DNA of 64,000 nt from Nocardioides panaciterrulae (lineage in GTDB: Bacteria; Actinomycetota; Actinomycetes; Propionibacteriales; Nocardioidaceae): contig NZ_JACCBG010000001.1 in assembly GCF_013409645.1 (NCBI RefSeq), positions 2,664,001 to 2,728,000 of the forward strand, in the 5' to 3' direction. The position numbers and the translations under genes were made by a program. The notes below the pieces were generated by a model. The model was given only the letters and a program-made list of their open reading frames with translations. It did no database searches and was not told the DNA's origin. Position 1 is the first letter of the stretch. Every line of letters starts with the position of its first letter. This document shows, piece by piece, positions 1 to 8,065 of the stretch.

Positions 1-2269
1 CCTCGGCCTTCTCGATCGCCTGGGCGAGCCGCTCGGCCTCGCCGCGCACGGCGCGCGCCTGCGAGCCGTACTGGCCGAGCTCCTCGGCGACGGCGGCCAG
101 GGTCGCGTCGGACTCGTGCAGCCGGGCCAGGGCGACGTCGACGCGCTTGTGGGCCTCCAGCCGCTCCGCCTCCAGCCGGGAGATGTCGAAGCCCAGCCGC
201 TCGGTGGCCGCGACCGCGTCGGCGAGCTGGGTGGCGGCCTCGTCGACGGCGGCCTGGATCTCGATCAGGCTGGGCTGGCTCGACGAGCCGCCGGCCGCGA
301 AGTGGGCGCCCAGCAGGTCACCCTCGCGGGTGACCGCGGCCACCTCGGGGTGGTCGGCGACCAGGGCCCGGGCCGCGGGCAGGTCGTCGACGACCGCCAC
401 CCGCCAGAGCAGCCGGGTGAGCCCGGGGCGCAGCGCGGACGGGCAGTCGACGACGTCCACGGCGTAGGTCGCCCGCCCGCCGAGCTCGGGCCAGGCGGCC
501 CGGTCCTCGGCACCGGCGCCGGCGCCGGCACCGGCACCGGCACCGGCACCGGCGACGAGCATGCCGGCACGGCCGAGGTCGTCGTCCTTGAGCCGGCCGA
601 TCACGGCCACCGCGGCGTCGGCGCCGTCCACGGCCACGGCGTCGGCCGCCGAGCCGAGCGCACCGGCGACCGCGGTCTCGTAGCCCGCGCGGACCGCCAG
701 CAGCGCGGCCACCGAGCCGAGCAGGCCGGAGACCGGTTCGGAGGCCGCGAGCAGGGCACCGGCCCCGTCCTTGCGCCGCAGGCCGAGCTCCAGCGCCTCC
801 TTGCGCGCCGCCAGGGCCCCGCGGTCCCGGTCGGCCTGCTGGGCCTCCTCGCGGGCCTTGGCCAGCCGCTCCTCGACGTCGTCGAGCTGGCCCGCGGCCG
901 CCTCGTGCTCGGCGTCGAGCCCCTCCTCGCCGGCGTCCAGCCCCGCGACCCGGGTCTCCAGCGAGGTGAAGTCCCGCTGCGCGCGCTCGGCGCGGGCGAG
1001 CGCGTCCTCGCGGGCCAGCGTGAGCCGGCCGACCTCGTCCTCGGCGGCGGCGGCGCGGGACTTCAGGGCGTTGACCTGCCCGTGCAGGCGGGCGAGCCCC
1101 TCGCGCCGGTCGGCGGCGGCGCGCTGCAGCGCGGTGATCCGCCGCTCCTCCTCCGCCGCGGCGTCCTCGGCGTGCTTGCGCGCGTCGACCGCCTCCTCCA
1201 GCGCCGCCCGGTGCGTCTCGACCTCCGCGGCGATCCGCTGCTCCTGCTCGCGCACCCGCTCGGCCTCGGCCTCCAGCTGCTCGGGGTCGCGCCCGGAGTG
1301 GCCGGCCTCGGTCTCGGAGGTGCCGGCGGCGTTGCGGACCCGCTCGGCGGCCAGCGACTGGGTGCCCCGGATCCGCTCGCGCAGCCCGGACAGCGCGAAC
1401 CAGGTCTCCTGCGCCGCCGACAGCGCCGGCAGGTCCTCGCGCAGCGCCGCCTCGAGGCGCGACTCGTGCTCGCGGGCGGTGGCGATGGCCTGCTCGACCT
1501 GCTCGCGGCGCTGGAGCAGCACCGACTCGTCGGCGAGCTCCTGCTCCAGGGAGGTGCGGGCGGTGACCAGGTCGTCGGCGAGCAGCCGCGCGCGGGCGTC
1601 GCGGACGTCGGCCTGCACCGCGGCCGCCTTGCGGGCGACCTCGGCCTGCCGCCCCAGCGGCTTGAGCTGGCGCCGGATCTCGGTGAGCAGGTCGCCCAGG
1701 CGGTTGAGGTTGCCGTCGGTCGAGTCCAGCTTGCGCAGCGCCTTCTCCTTGCGCTTGCGGTGCTTGAGGACGCCCGCGGCCTCCTCGATGAAGCCGCGCC
1801 GGTCCTCGGGGGTCGCGTGCAGGATCGTGTCCAGCTGGCCCTGCCCGACGATCACGTGCATCTCGCGACCGATGCCGGAGTCCGAGAGCAGCTCCTGCAC
1901 GTCCAGCAGCCGGCACGAGCTGCCGTTGATGGCGTACTCCGAGCCGCCGCTGCGGAACATCGTGCGACTGATCGTGACCTCGGCGTACTCGATGGGGAGC
2001 GCACCGTCGGAGTTGTCGATGGTCAGCAGCACCTCGGCGCGCCCCAGCGGGGGCCGCCCGGAGGTGCCGGCGAAGATGACGTCCTCCATCTTGCCGCCGC
2101 GCAGCGACTTGGCACCCTGCTCGCCCATCACCCACGCCAGGGCGTCGACGACGTTGGACTTGCCCGACCCGTTCGGCCCGACGATGCAGGTGATGCCGGG
2201 CTCGAGCTGGAGCGTGGTCGCGGAGGCGAAGGACTTGAACCCCTTGAGGGTCAGGCTCTTCAGGTACAA
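1..2269 (-). CDS. smc: Chromosome segregation protein SMC (N-terminal part, cut by window edge)
   Basis: SMC ATPase that organises and segregates chromosomes together with ScpA/ScpB. The first residues read YLKSLTLKGFKSF, followed by the Walker A motif GPNGSGKS near residue 32. Long Glu/Arg/Ala-rich coiled coil follows, then a hinge-like segment. The C-terminal head lies beyond base 1. I chose the TTG at 2269 because AGGAG sits 7 nt upstream and actinobacterial SMC proteins normally begin at this tyrosine. An in-frame ATG at 2287 would add six residues and has a poor ribosome site. The hinge carries an Ala-Gly microsatellite (listed separately). The following genes (mutM, rnc, rpmF, coaD, recG) are its usual actinobacterial neighbours. 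Identity is secure; only the start is open. Confidence 0.95.
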   Translation of the reverse strand, partial: MYLKSLTLKGFKSFASATTLQLEPGITCIVGPNGSGKSNVVDALAWVMGEQGAKSLRGGKMEDVIFAGTSGRPPLGRAEVLLTIDNSDGALPIEYAEVTISRTMFRSGGSEYAINGSSCRLLDVQELLSDSGIGREMHVIVGQGQLDTILHATPEDRRGFIEEAAGVLKHRKRKEKALRKLDSTDGNLNRLGDLLTEIRRQLKPLGRQAEVARKAAAVQADVRDARARLLADDLVTARTSLEQELADESVLLQRREQVEQAIATAREHESRLEAALREDLPALSAAQETWFALSGLRERIRGTQSLAAERVRNAAGTSETEAGHSGRDPEQLEAEAERVREQEQRIAAEVETHRAALEEAVDARKHAEDAAAEEERRITALQRAAADRREGLARLHGQVNALKSRAAAAEDEVGRLTLAREDALARAERAQRDFTSLETRVAGLDAGEEGLDAEHEAAAGQLDDVEERLAKAREEAQQADRDRGALAARKEALELGLRRKDGAGALLAASEPVSGLLGSVAALLAVRAGYETAVAGALGSAADAVAVDGADAAVAVIGRLKDDDLGRAGMLVAGAGAGAGAGAGAGAEDRAAWPELGGRATYAVDVVDCPSALRPGLTRLLWRVAVVDDLPAARALVADHPEVAAVTREGDLLGAHFAAGGSSSQPSLIEIQAAVDEAATQLADAVAATERLGFDISRLEAERLEAHKRVDVALARLHESDATLAAVAEELGQYGSQARAVRGEAERLAQAIEKAE
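511..552. repeat. Hexanucleotide microsatellite inside smc
   Basis: Seven tandem hexamers, CACCGG or CGCCGG on the plus strand. They are in frame in smc and encode about seven Ala-Gly pairs in the hinge region. The hexamer length keeps the frame if the copy number changes. Confidence 0.85.
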
Positions 2270-2511
2270 CGCGGGGCTCCTCACCATCGACGAGCCGGGG
2301 GTCGGTCCACCGGTCCTGGTCACTGAGAGGCCGGGGGCAGGGTCGCCACCGGCGTCGGGGAAGCTCAGCGCGGCTCACCCTACCGGCCGGCACCCCCCGC
2401 ACGCGGGAGGCGGAGCGGAGTCACCGCGGAGTCAGCGCAGGGGTCAGCGCGGCGGTCCCCGCGGCGTCGGTACGCCGGGCCTGCGGGTCACCGGGCCAGT
2501 GGGTCCGTGGG

Positions 2512-3768
2512 TCAGCGGGCCAGCGGCACCGGCTCGTCGTGCGCGATGTGGCTCAGCTGGCGCCAGATCAGCACCACGAACACCGCCGAGCCGGCGAAGG
2601 CGAACCAGAACGGCGCGGTCACGCCGCCGTGCTGCGCCAGCACGCCGCCGACACCGGAGCCGACGACCAGGCCGCCGAAGACGCCGATCAGGTTCACCCC
2701 GCCGACCCGGCCCTGCAGGTGGGAGGGCACCGCGCGCTGCCGGACCGTGACCGAGGTGGTGCCCCAGATGAACGCGTGGGCGCCGAAGACGAAGAAGATC
2801 GCCATCGCGATCCGCGAGCTCGTGGTGAGCGCCAGCGCCAGGTGGGTGAGCGTCTCGACGACCAGCCCCACGCGCATCAGGTCGCCGAGGCTGATCCGCT
2901 GGGTGATCCAGCCGTAGGACAGGGTCCCGATCAGTCCGCCGACCGCCGAGACCGTGGTGAGCAGGCCGAAGCCCAGCGCACCCATCCCGAGGCGCTGCGT
3001 CGCATAGAGGACCAGCACCGACCAGGCCGCACCGAAGGTGATGTTGAAGATGAAGATCGTGAGCACGAGCGTCCGCACCGCGGCGTGGTGCCACACCCAG
3101 CGGAAGCCCTCGAGCACGTCGCGTCCCACCTGCCCGGGCCCCTGCTCGCCCTCGCCGGGGTGTCCCCCGGGCCGCGGCACCGAGAGCCGCGAGATCAGCG
3201 CGGCGCCCAGCGCCACGAGCACGGCCTGCGTCGCGAACGGCACCGCGGTCGCGGTCGCGAACAGCGCGGCCCCGAGCGGCGGTCCGGCGAGCTGGTTGAC
3301 CGTGATGAACCCGGTCTGCAGCCGCGAGTTCGCGACGGCCAGGTCGTCACGGTGCACGAGCATCGGCAGCAGCGTGCTGGACGTGGTGTCGGCGAACACC
3401 TCCGCGGTGCCGAGCAGGAACATCGCGACCAGCACCACCGCGATCGACACGACACCGGTCAGCACCGAGAGCGCCAGCACGACGAGCACCGCGGCGCGGA
3501 GCAGGTCCACGACCACCACGAGCAGCCGCCGGTCGAGCCGGTCGGCGAGCGCCCCGGCGTACAGCCCGAAGACCAGCGGCGGCAGCCACTGGAGCAGCGC
3601 GGCCAGCGCGACCAGGAACGCGTCGTGGGTCTGCGAGGCCACCAGCAGCGGGCCCGCGGCGATCGCGATGCCGTCGCCGAGGTTCGAGATCCACGACGAG
3701 GCCAGCAGCCACCGGAATCCGCTGCCGAGGCGCGCGGGGACGACGGTCTCGACGAGGCGACTGCTCAC
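2512..3768 (-). CDS. MFS transporter (major facilitator superfamily efflux protein)
   Basis: 418-residue polytopic membrane protein, probably with 12 helices. It begins MSSRLVETVVPARLGSGFRWL and has the loop GALADRLDRRLL typical of MFS motif A between helices 2 and 3. Related actinobacterial proteins are annotated as enterobactin/multidrug exporter-like MFS members, but the substrate cannot be read from the sequence. It sits upstream of smc on the same strand with about 240 bp between them, so co-transcription is uncertain. No regulator is adjacent. Confidence 0.85.
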   Translation of the reverse strand: MSSRLVETVVPARLGSGFRWLLASSWISNLGDGIAIAAGPLLVASQTHDAFLVALAALLQWLPPLVFGLYAGALADRLDRRLLVVVVDLLRAAVLVVLALSVLTGVVSIAVVLVAMFLLGTAEVFADTTSSTLLPMLVHRDDLAVANSRLQTGFITVNQLAGPPLGAALFATATAVPFATQAVLVALGAALISRLSVPRPGGHPGEGEQGPGQVGRDVLEGFRWVWHHAAVRTLVLTIFIFNITFGAAWSVLVLYATQRLGMGALGFGLLTTVSAVGGLIGTLSYGWITQRISLGDLMRVGLVVETLTHLALALTTSSRIAMAIFFVFGAHAFIWGTTSVTVRQRAVPSHLQGRVGGVNLIGVFGGLVVGSGVGGVLAQHGGVTAPFWFAFAGSAVFVVLIWRQLSHIAHDEPVPLAR

Positions 3769-3850
3769 AACTGGGCGACGCTAGCCGCGAACGACCCTCC
3801 GCGTCACCCGGATTTCCCGGGCGCGGGCTGGGTGCGAGGCAGACCGTCGG

Positions 3851-4057
3851 TCAGACGGGCTGCATCTCCGACAACGAGGCGGACTCCAGGTCGAGCAGCG
3901 CGGCCTGCGCCTGCGCGAGCCGGTCGTTCTCCTCGCTGAGTCGGCGGACCAACGACTCGAGGTCGCGCACGCGGGTGCGCAGCCGGTCGTTCTCGGCAGT
4001 CAGTCGAGCCGGGGTCCGCAGGTCGCTGTTCATGTAGCCGATCAGCGCCTTGGCCAT
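3851..4057 (-). CDS. Small coiled-coil protein of unknown function
   Basis: 68-residue protein beginning MAKALIGYMNSD. The rest is a charged heptad-like helix (AENDRLRTRVRDLESLVRRL and onward), so a dimeric coiled coil is likely. The ATG at 4057 is preceded by GGAAGG at good spacing; an upstream ATG at 4117 lies in the hairpin region and is less likely. Very short proteins with a MAKALIGYMN-like start recur in actinobacteria next to mutM/smc (recollection, not searched). No catalytic motif is visible and the function is unknown. Confidence 0.75.
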   Translation of the reverse strand: MAKALIGYMNSDLRTPARLTAENDRLRTRVRDLESLVRRLSEENDRLAQAQAALLDLESASLSEMQPV

Positions 4058-4083
4058 GGGCGAGCCTTCCGGGTGGGAGGGAA

Positions 4084-4099
4084 GCCCGCGGTAGCGGGC
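4084..4099 (-). terminator. Hairpin downstream of mutM
   Basis: GCCCGC, a four-base loop, then GCGGGC: a perfect 6-bp stem in the gap between the mutM stop (4133) and the next start (4057). No uridine run follows, so it may be a processing or rho-type end rather than a classic intrinsic terminator. Confidence 0.4.
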
Positions 4100-4132
4100 C
4101 GTCTTCAAGAGTCCCACTCGATCGGCGCCGGG

Positions 4133-5083
4133 TCAATCCGGCGCAGGCAAGGCCTCGGACGCCGCCCCGCGGAGCCGGTCCGCACGCGGCCGCACGGTCC
4201 GTGGCGGGCGCTGGCAGGAGGGGCAGAAGTACGACGACCGGTTCATGAACGCCACCCGCCGGATCGGGGTGCCGCACCGGTCGCACGGCTCGCCCTCGCG
4301 GCCGTAGGCGTGCAGGGAGCGGTCGAAGTAGCCGGACTGGCCGTTGACGTTGACGTAGAGCGAGTCGAAGGAGGTGCCGCCCTGGCGCAGCGCGTCGGTC
4401 ATCACCTCGCGCACGTGGCCGATCAGCTCGCGCACCTGCCGGCCGGTGAGCCGCTCGCCGGGGCGGTCACCGTGCAGGCGCGCGCGCCACAGCGCCTCGT
4501 CGGCGTAGATGTTGCCGACGCCGGAGAGCAGGTTCTGGTCGAGCAGCTGGCGCTTGATGCCCGAGGACCGGCGCCGGATCCTGCGCACCACCTCGTCCTC
4601 GTCGAGCGCGGGGTCCATCGGGTCGAGGGCGATGTGGGCGATCTCGGGCGGGAGCTCCGCGCCGCCCGTGGAGACCGACAGACCGCCGAACATGCGCTGG
4701 TCGACGAACCGGAGCTCGAGGTCGCCGGCGGTCGTCGTCGCGGCGGCGAGGGGCGCGGCGTCTCGCGGGCCCCCCTCCAGCGCCATCCGCACCCGCAGGT
4801 GCCGCTCCGCGGGGGCGTCCGGGGGCTGGACCAGCAGCTGGCCGCTCATGCCGAGGTGCCCCAGCAGCGCGTCACCGTTGTCGAGCGGCAGCCAGAGGTA
4901 CTTGCCGCGCCGGCGGGCGGCCTCGATGCGGCGGCCGGTCAGCGCGTCCGCGAACCCGGCGGGCCCGCGGGGGTCGCGGCGGACCGGGCGCGGGTGCAGG
5001 ACGTCGACCCGGGCGATCCTCGCCCCGATGACGTGCCGCTCCAGGCCGGCACGGACGACCTCGACCTCGGGCAGCTCCGGCAC
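4133..5083 (-). CDS. mutM: Formamidopyrimidine-DNA glycosylase
   Basis: Base-excision repair enzyme that removes 8-oxoguanine and formamidopyrimidines. The mature N terminus PELPEVEVV carries the catalytic Pro2 and Glu3. The helix-two-turn-helix region ([20 protein letters not shown]) and a C-terminal zinc finger (CDRC, then CPSC about 20 residues later) are both intact. At 316 residues it is longer than the usual 270-290; extra residues lie in loops and the C-terminal tail. It follows rnc on the same strand with a 24-bp gap, the common actinobacterial rnc-mutM order. Confidence 0.96.
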   Translation of the reverse strand: MPELPEVEVVRAGLERHVIGARIARVDVLHPRPVRRDPRGPAGFADALTGRRIEAARRRGKYLWLPLDNGDALLGHLGMSGQLLVQPPDAPAERHLRVRMALEGGPRDAAPLAAATTTAGDLELRFVDQRMFGGLSVSTGGAELPPEIAHIALDPMDPALDEDEVVRRIRRRSSGIKRQLLDQNLLSGVGNIYADEALWRARLHGDRPGERLTGRQVRELIGHVREVMTDALRQGGTSFDSLYVNVNGQSGYFDRSLHAYGREGEPCDRCGTPIRRVAFMNRSSYFCPSCQRPPRTVRPRADRLRGAASEALPAPD

Positions 5084-5107
5084 GGTGGTGGGTGGGTCGG
5101 CCGGCGG

Positions 5108-5977
5108 TCAGTCGGGCAGGTCGCCGCTGGCGCGGTCGGCGGAGCGGACCACGGCGGTGCCGGCAGCGGGCTCGCCGCCGAGGTCGGCGGCGATCTCGCC
5201 GTACGCCGTCTCCGCGGCGGCCTGCTCGGCCTCCTTCTTGGAGCGGCCCATGCCGTTGCCGTAGAGCCCGTCGCCGACCCTGACCTTCGCGGTGAACGTC
5301 TTCATGTGGTCGGGGCCGTCGTCCTCGATGACGTACTCGGGGACGCCGAGGCCGTGCTCGGCGGAGAGCTCCTGCAGGGAGGTCTTCCAGTCCAGGCCGG
5401 CACCCATCGCCGAGGCCGCCTCGATCAGCGGGTCGAAGAGCCGGTGGACCACCTCGGCGGAGACGGTGAAGCCGCCGCTGAGGTGGATCGCGCCGAGCAC
5501 CGCCTCGACGGTGTCGGAGACGATCGAGGCCTTGTCGCGGCCGCCCGTGGACTCCTCGCCCCGGCCGAGCTTGACGTGCTCGCCCAGGCCGATCGAGCGG
5601 CCCACCTCGGCCAGCGCCCGGGCGTTGACCACCGCGGCGCGCAACTTGGCCAGCCGTCCCTCGGAGAGGTCCGGGTGGGTCCGGTACAACGTCTCGGTCA
5701 CGACGACGCCGAGCACCGAGTCGCCCAGGAACTCCAGGCGCTCGTTGGTCGGCAGGCCGCCGTTCTCGTAGGCGTAGGACCGGTGGGTCAGGGCGCGCTC
5801 GAGCAGCTCGGGATCCAGCTCAGGATTCCCGAGGGCTGCTCGCAGCGCGTCGTAGTTGGTCAGCGGACCGGGACCCGACTCAGAGGACCTGACGACGGTC
5901 GGCCCGGGCGCCGTACTGACCGCACTCGCCGCACGCACGGTGCGGGAGGTGCTTGGCACCGCAGGCAGGGTTCGCAC
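5108..5977 (-). CDS. rnc: Ribonuclease III (start uncertain)
   Basis: Double-stranded RNA endonuclease for rRNA and mRNA processing. The signature [12 protein letters not shown] is present, and the second acidic cluster ([12 protein letters not shown]) completes the active site. A C-terminal dsRNA-binding domain ends near [12 protein letters not shown]. The conserved domain begins at about [11 protein letters not shown] (base 5863), yet no ATG, GTG or TTG lies between there and the rpmF stop. The only in-frame ATG (5977) and the GTGs after it lie inside rpmF. The start is therefore either a GTG/ATG within rpmF or a CTG near 5863. Coordinates given are the maximal extent. Confidence 0.88.
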   Translation of the reverse strand: MRTLPAVPSTSRTVRAASAVSTAPGPTVVRSSESGPGPLTNYDALRAALGNPELDPELLERALTHRSYAYENGGLPTNERLEFLGDSVLGVVVTETLYRTHPDLSEGRLAKLRAAVVNARALAEVGRSIGLGEHVKLGRGEESTGGRDKASIVSDTVEAVLGAIHLSGGFTVSAEVVHRLFDPLIEAASAMGAGLDWKTSLQELSAEHGLGVPEYVIEDDGPDHMKTFTAKVRVGDGLYGNGMGRSKKEAEQAAAETAYGEIAADLGGEPAAGTAVVRSADRASGDLPD

Positions 5978-6065
5978 AGGTCACCAGGGAAGGCGCGACG
6001 GCCTTCCACTGCGAGCGACGGTGACGCGTGTTGCTCCGCGACATCTTCCGCTTCGGGACTGCCAC
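5880..6065 (-). CDS. rpmF: 50S ribosomal protein L32
   Basis: 61-residue large-subunit protein. [20 protein letters not shown] is the classic L32 start. CANPAC and CGEC form the four-cysteine zinc ribbon, so this is the zinc-binding form. It lies between DUF177 and rnc, the order seen across bacteria. Its 3' end overlaps the likely translation start of rnc. Confidence 0.97.
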   Translation of the reverse strand: MAVPKRKMSRSNTRHRRSQWKAVAPSLVTCANPACGAKHLPHRACGECGQYGARADRRQVL

Positions 6066-6107
6066 TGTTATCTCCTCAAACCAGGACCGGGATCTCCGGC
6101 CGTCTCG

Positions 6108-6659
6108 TTACTCAGGTCGTTCGGGCTGCTGCTCGAGCTCGGTCAGCTTGGCCCACCGCGGGTCGACCGGCGCCTCGTGCCCATGGTCGGGGTCGTCGGC
6201 CAGACGGGCCCCACAGTCGGGACACAGTCCGGGACAGTCGTCCTGGCACTTGGGCTGGAACGGTAGCGCGAGCACCACCGCGTCCCGCAGCAGGGGCTCG
6301 AGGTCGAGCAGGTCGTCCTCGAGCTTGCTGACCTCGTCGTCCTCCTCGGAGGTGGTGCGGTGGTCAGGGTCGTCGTAGACGAACAGCTCCTGGAAACCCG
6401 CCTCCAACTCCTCGGAGATCGGCTCCAGGCACCGCACGCACTCGCCCTCGAGCCCGGCATGCGCCGCGCCCGTGACCAGCACCCCCTCCATGACCGCCTC
6501 CAGCCGCAGGTCGAGCTCGACCTGTGAACCTTCGGGGACACGGAGCACTTCGATGCCCAGATCTGCCGGTGCCGGTACGGTCCGTGTCACCTCGCGCTGG
6601 GACCCCGGGCGGCGGCCGAGCTCGCGTGTATCGAGCACGAGCGGCGCTCTCGGGTCCAA
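6108..6659 (-). CDS. YceD/DUF177 family protein
   Basis: About 183 residues. It has the family core LVLDTRELGRRPGS and the cysteine pairs GECVRCLEPI and CPGLCPDCGARL. YceD proteins are linked to 23S rRNA/L32 biogenesis and nearly always precede rpmF, as here. I chose a TTG at 6659 because an open frame continuing upstream would translate array A, which is not plausible protein. A GTG at VLDTREL is an alternative start. Function beyond the rRNA association is unproven. Confidence 0.85.
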   Translation of the reverse strand: MDPRAPLVLDTRELGRRPGSQREVTRTVPAPADLGIEVLRVPEGSQVELDLRLEAVMEGVLVTGAAHAGLEGECVRCLEPISEELEAGFQELFVYDDPDHRTTSEEDDEVSKLEDDLLDLEPLLRDAVVLALPFQPKCQDDCPGLCPDCGARLADDPDHGHEAPVDPRWAKLTELEQQPERPE

Positions 6660-6758
6660 CTTGCTCAGGGGACTGACTTTCCGGTTCCGGGCACAAACAG
6701 ATCGTCGGGAATCGTACCTGTCGCGCTGCCGAGGGAGCAAAACCGCTCTACCCCCGGG

Positions 6759-6890
6759 CGCCGAGTCGGCGCATGTTGACGCCCGGCTCGGGGCCAAGTA
6801 CGTCGCCGAGTCGGCGCATGTTGACGCCCGGGGCTGTCAACGAGCGCCGACTCGGCGTACCCCTGGGTGTCAACGAGCGCCGACTCGGCG
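6759..6890. repeat. Palindromic repeat array A (four units)
   Basis: Units at 6759-6780 and 6804-6825 (inverted) and at 6836-6857 and 6869-6890 (direct). Each is GTCAA, a variable trinucleotide (CAT in the inverted pair, CGA in the direct pair), then GCGCCGACTCGGCG. The second and third units are reverse complements at 20 of 22 positions, separated by 10 bases. The array lies between the coaD stop (6928) and the DUF177 start (6659). Confidence 0.9.
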
Positions 6891-6927
6891 TGCCCCGGGG
6901 TGTCCCGGGGTGTCCTGGGGGGCGGGA

Positions 6928-7425
6928 TCAGTCGTCGCGGGCCGCGGCGCGCTCCGCGAGGCGGGCGACGAGCCGCTCGTGCACCGAGCCCGGGACCAGA
7001 CCGGAGACGTCTCCCCCGAAGGTCGCCACCTCCTTGACCAGGCTGGAGGCGAGGAAGGAGTACTCCGGGCTGGTCGGCACGAACACGGTCTCGACGGGCG
7101 CCAGCGAGGCGTTCATCTGCGCCATCTGCAGCTCGTAGTCGAAGTCGCTGACCGCGCGCAGCCCCTTCACGATCGCGTGGATGTCGTGCTCCTGGCAGAA
7201 GTCGGTCAGCAGCCCCTGGAAGCCGGCCACCCGCACGTTGGCGAAGTCGCGGCAGACCTCCTCGAGCATCGCGATCCGCTCCTCGGGGCTGAACAGGCGG
7301 TTCTTCGACCGGTTGACCCCGACCCCGACGACGACCTCGTCGAAGAGCCGCGAGGCCCGGCCGATGATATCGAGATGACCGTTGGTCACCGGGTCGAACG
7401 ACCCCGGGCAGACGGCTCGGCGCAC
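6928..7425 (-). CDS. coaD: Phosphopantetheine adenylyltransferase
   Basis: Transfers AMP from ATP to 4'-phosphopantetheine in the penultimate step of coenzyme A synthesis. The 165-residue protein has GSFDPVTNGHLDII (the T/HxGH nucleotidyltransferase motif), KGLRAVSDFDYE and PEYSFLASSLVKE near the C terminus. Length and motifs are standard. The start is three bases below the rsmD stop, so the two are co-transcribed. Array A follows its stop codon. Confidence 0.97.
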   Translation of the reverse strand: MRRAVCPGSFDPVTNGHLDIIGRASRLFDEVVVGVGVNRSKNRLFSPEERIAMLEEVCRDFANVRVAGFQGLLTDFCQEHDIHAIVKGLRAVSDFDYELQMAQMNASLAPVETVFVPTSPEYSFLASSLVKEVATFGGDVSGLVPGSVHERLVARLAERAAARDD

Positions 7426-7428
7426 GGG

Positions 7429-8046
7429 CTACTCCTCCGACAGGGGCGTGGGCGGTGGGATCGACGGCTGGGTCGACTGCTGGGTCGACGGGGCGTGACC
7501 GTACCAAAGCACGGTCTCGCCGTACTTCTTCGCGCGCACGTCCTCGAACCCCGGCGGCCAGCCCGGCTCGGGGCTGCGCACCGAGCGCTCGACCACCACC
7601 AGCGCGCCCGGGACCAGCCACCCGCAGTCGACCAGCGCCCTCAGGTCGGTGGCGACGGCCTCCTCTGAGAGCGGGTACGGCGGGTCCGCGAACACCACGT
7701 CGTACGGCGCGGCCGGGGGCCGGCGCAGCGTCGTGGGGACCGACCCGGCCACCACGTCGGCCCGCGGGTAGCCCAGGGACCTGGCGTTCGCCGCGATCAG
7801 CGCCGCCGTGCGGCGGTCCTGCTCGACCAGGGTGACCACGCCCGCGCCCCGCGACCACGCCTCCAGCCCGACCGCACCGGACCCGGCGTAGAGGTCGAGG
7901 AACCGCAGCCCGTGCAGCGAGCCGCACCACGACTCCACGGCCGAGAACAGCGCCTCGCGCACCCGGTCGCTGGTCGGCCGCGTGCTGGAGCCCCGCGGTG
8001 TGGCGATCCGGCGTCCGCCGGCTGCGCCGCCGATGATCCTCGTCAT
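7429..8046 (-). CDS. rsmD: 16S rRNA (guanine(966)-N(2))-methyltransferase RsmD
   Basis: SAM-dependent methyltransferase acting on 16S rRNA. The 205-residue protein starts MTRIIGGAAGGRRIATPRG, has the SAM-binding segment FLDLYAGSGAVGLEA and the catalytic DPPY motif (VVFADPPYPL). It lies between recG and coaD, the standard actinobacterial order; the gap to recG is about 20 bp. Confidence 0.95.
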   Translation of the reverse strand: MTRIIGGAAGGRRIATPRGSSTRPTSDRVREALFSAVESWCGSLHGLRFLDLYAGSGAVGLEAWSRGAGVVTLVEQDRRTAALIAANARSLGYPRADVVAGSVPTTLRRPPAAPYDVVFADPPYPLSEEAVATDLRALVDCGWLVPGALVVVERSVRSPEPGWPPGFEDVRAKKYGETVLWYGHAPSTQQSTQPSIPPPTPLSEE

Positions 8047-8065
8047 GTGCAGCCCCCGTGGTCCC

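Noticed and set aside
116..2326. Long plus-strand frame opposite smc (736 codons)
   Set aside because: Antisense shadow of smc in high-GC DNA; composition dominated by Gly/Arg/Leu/Asp with no domain.
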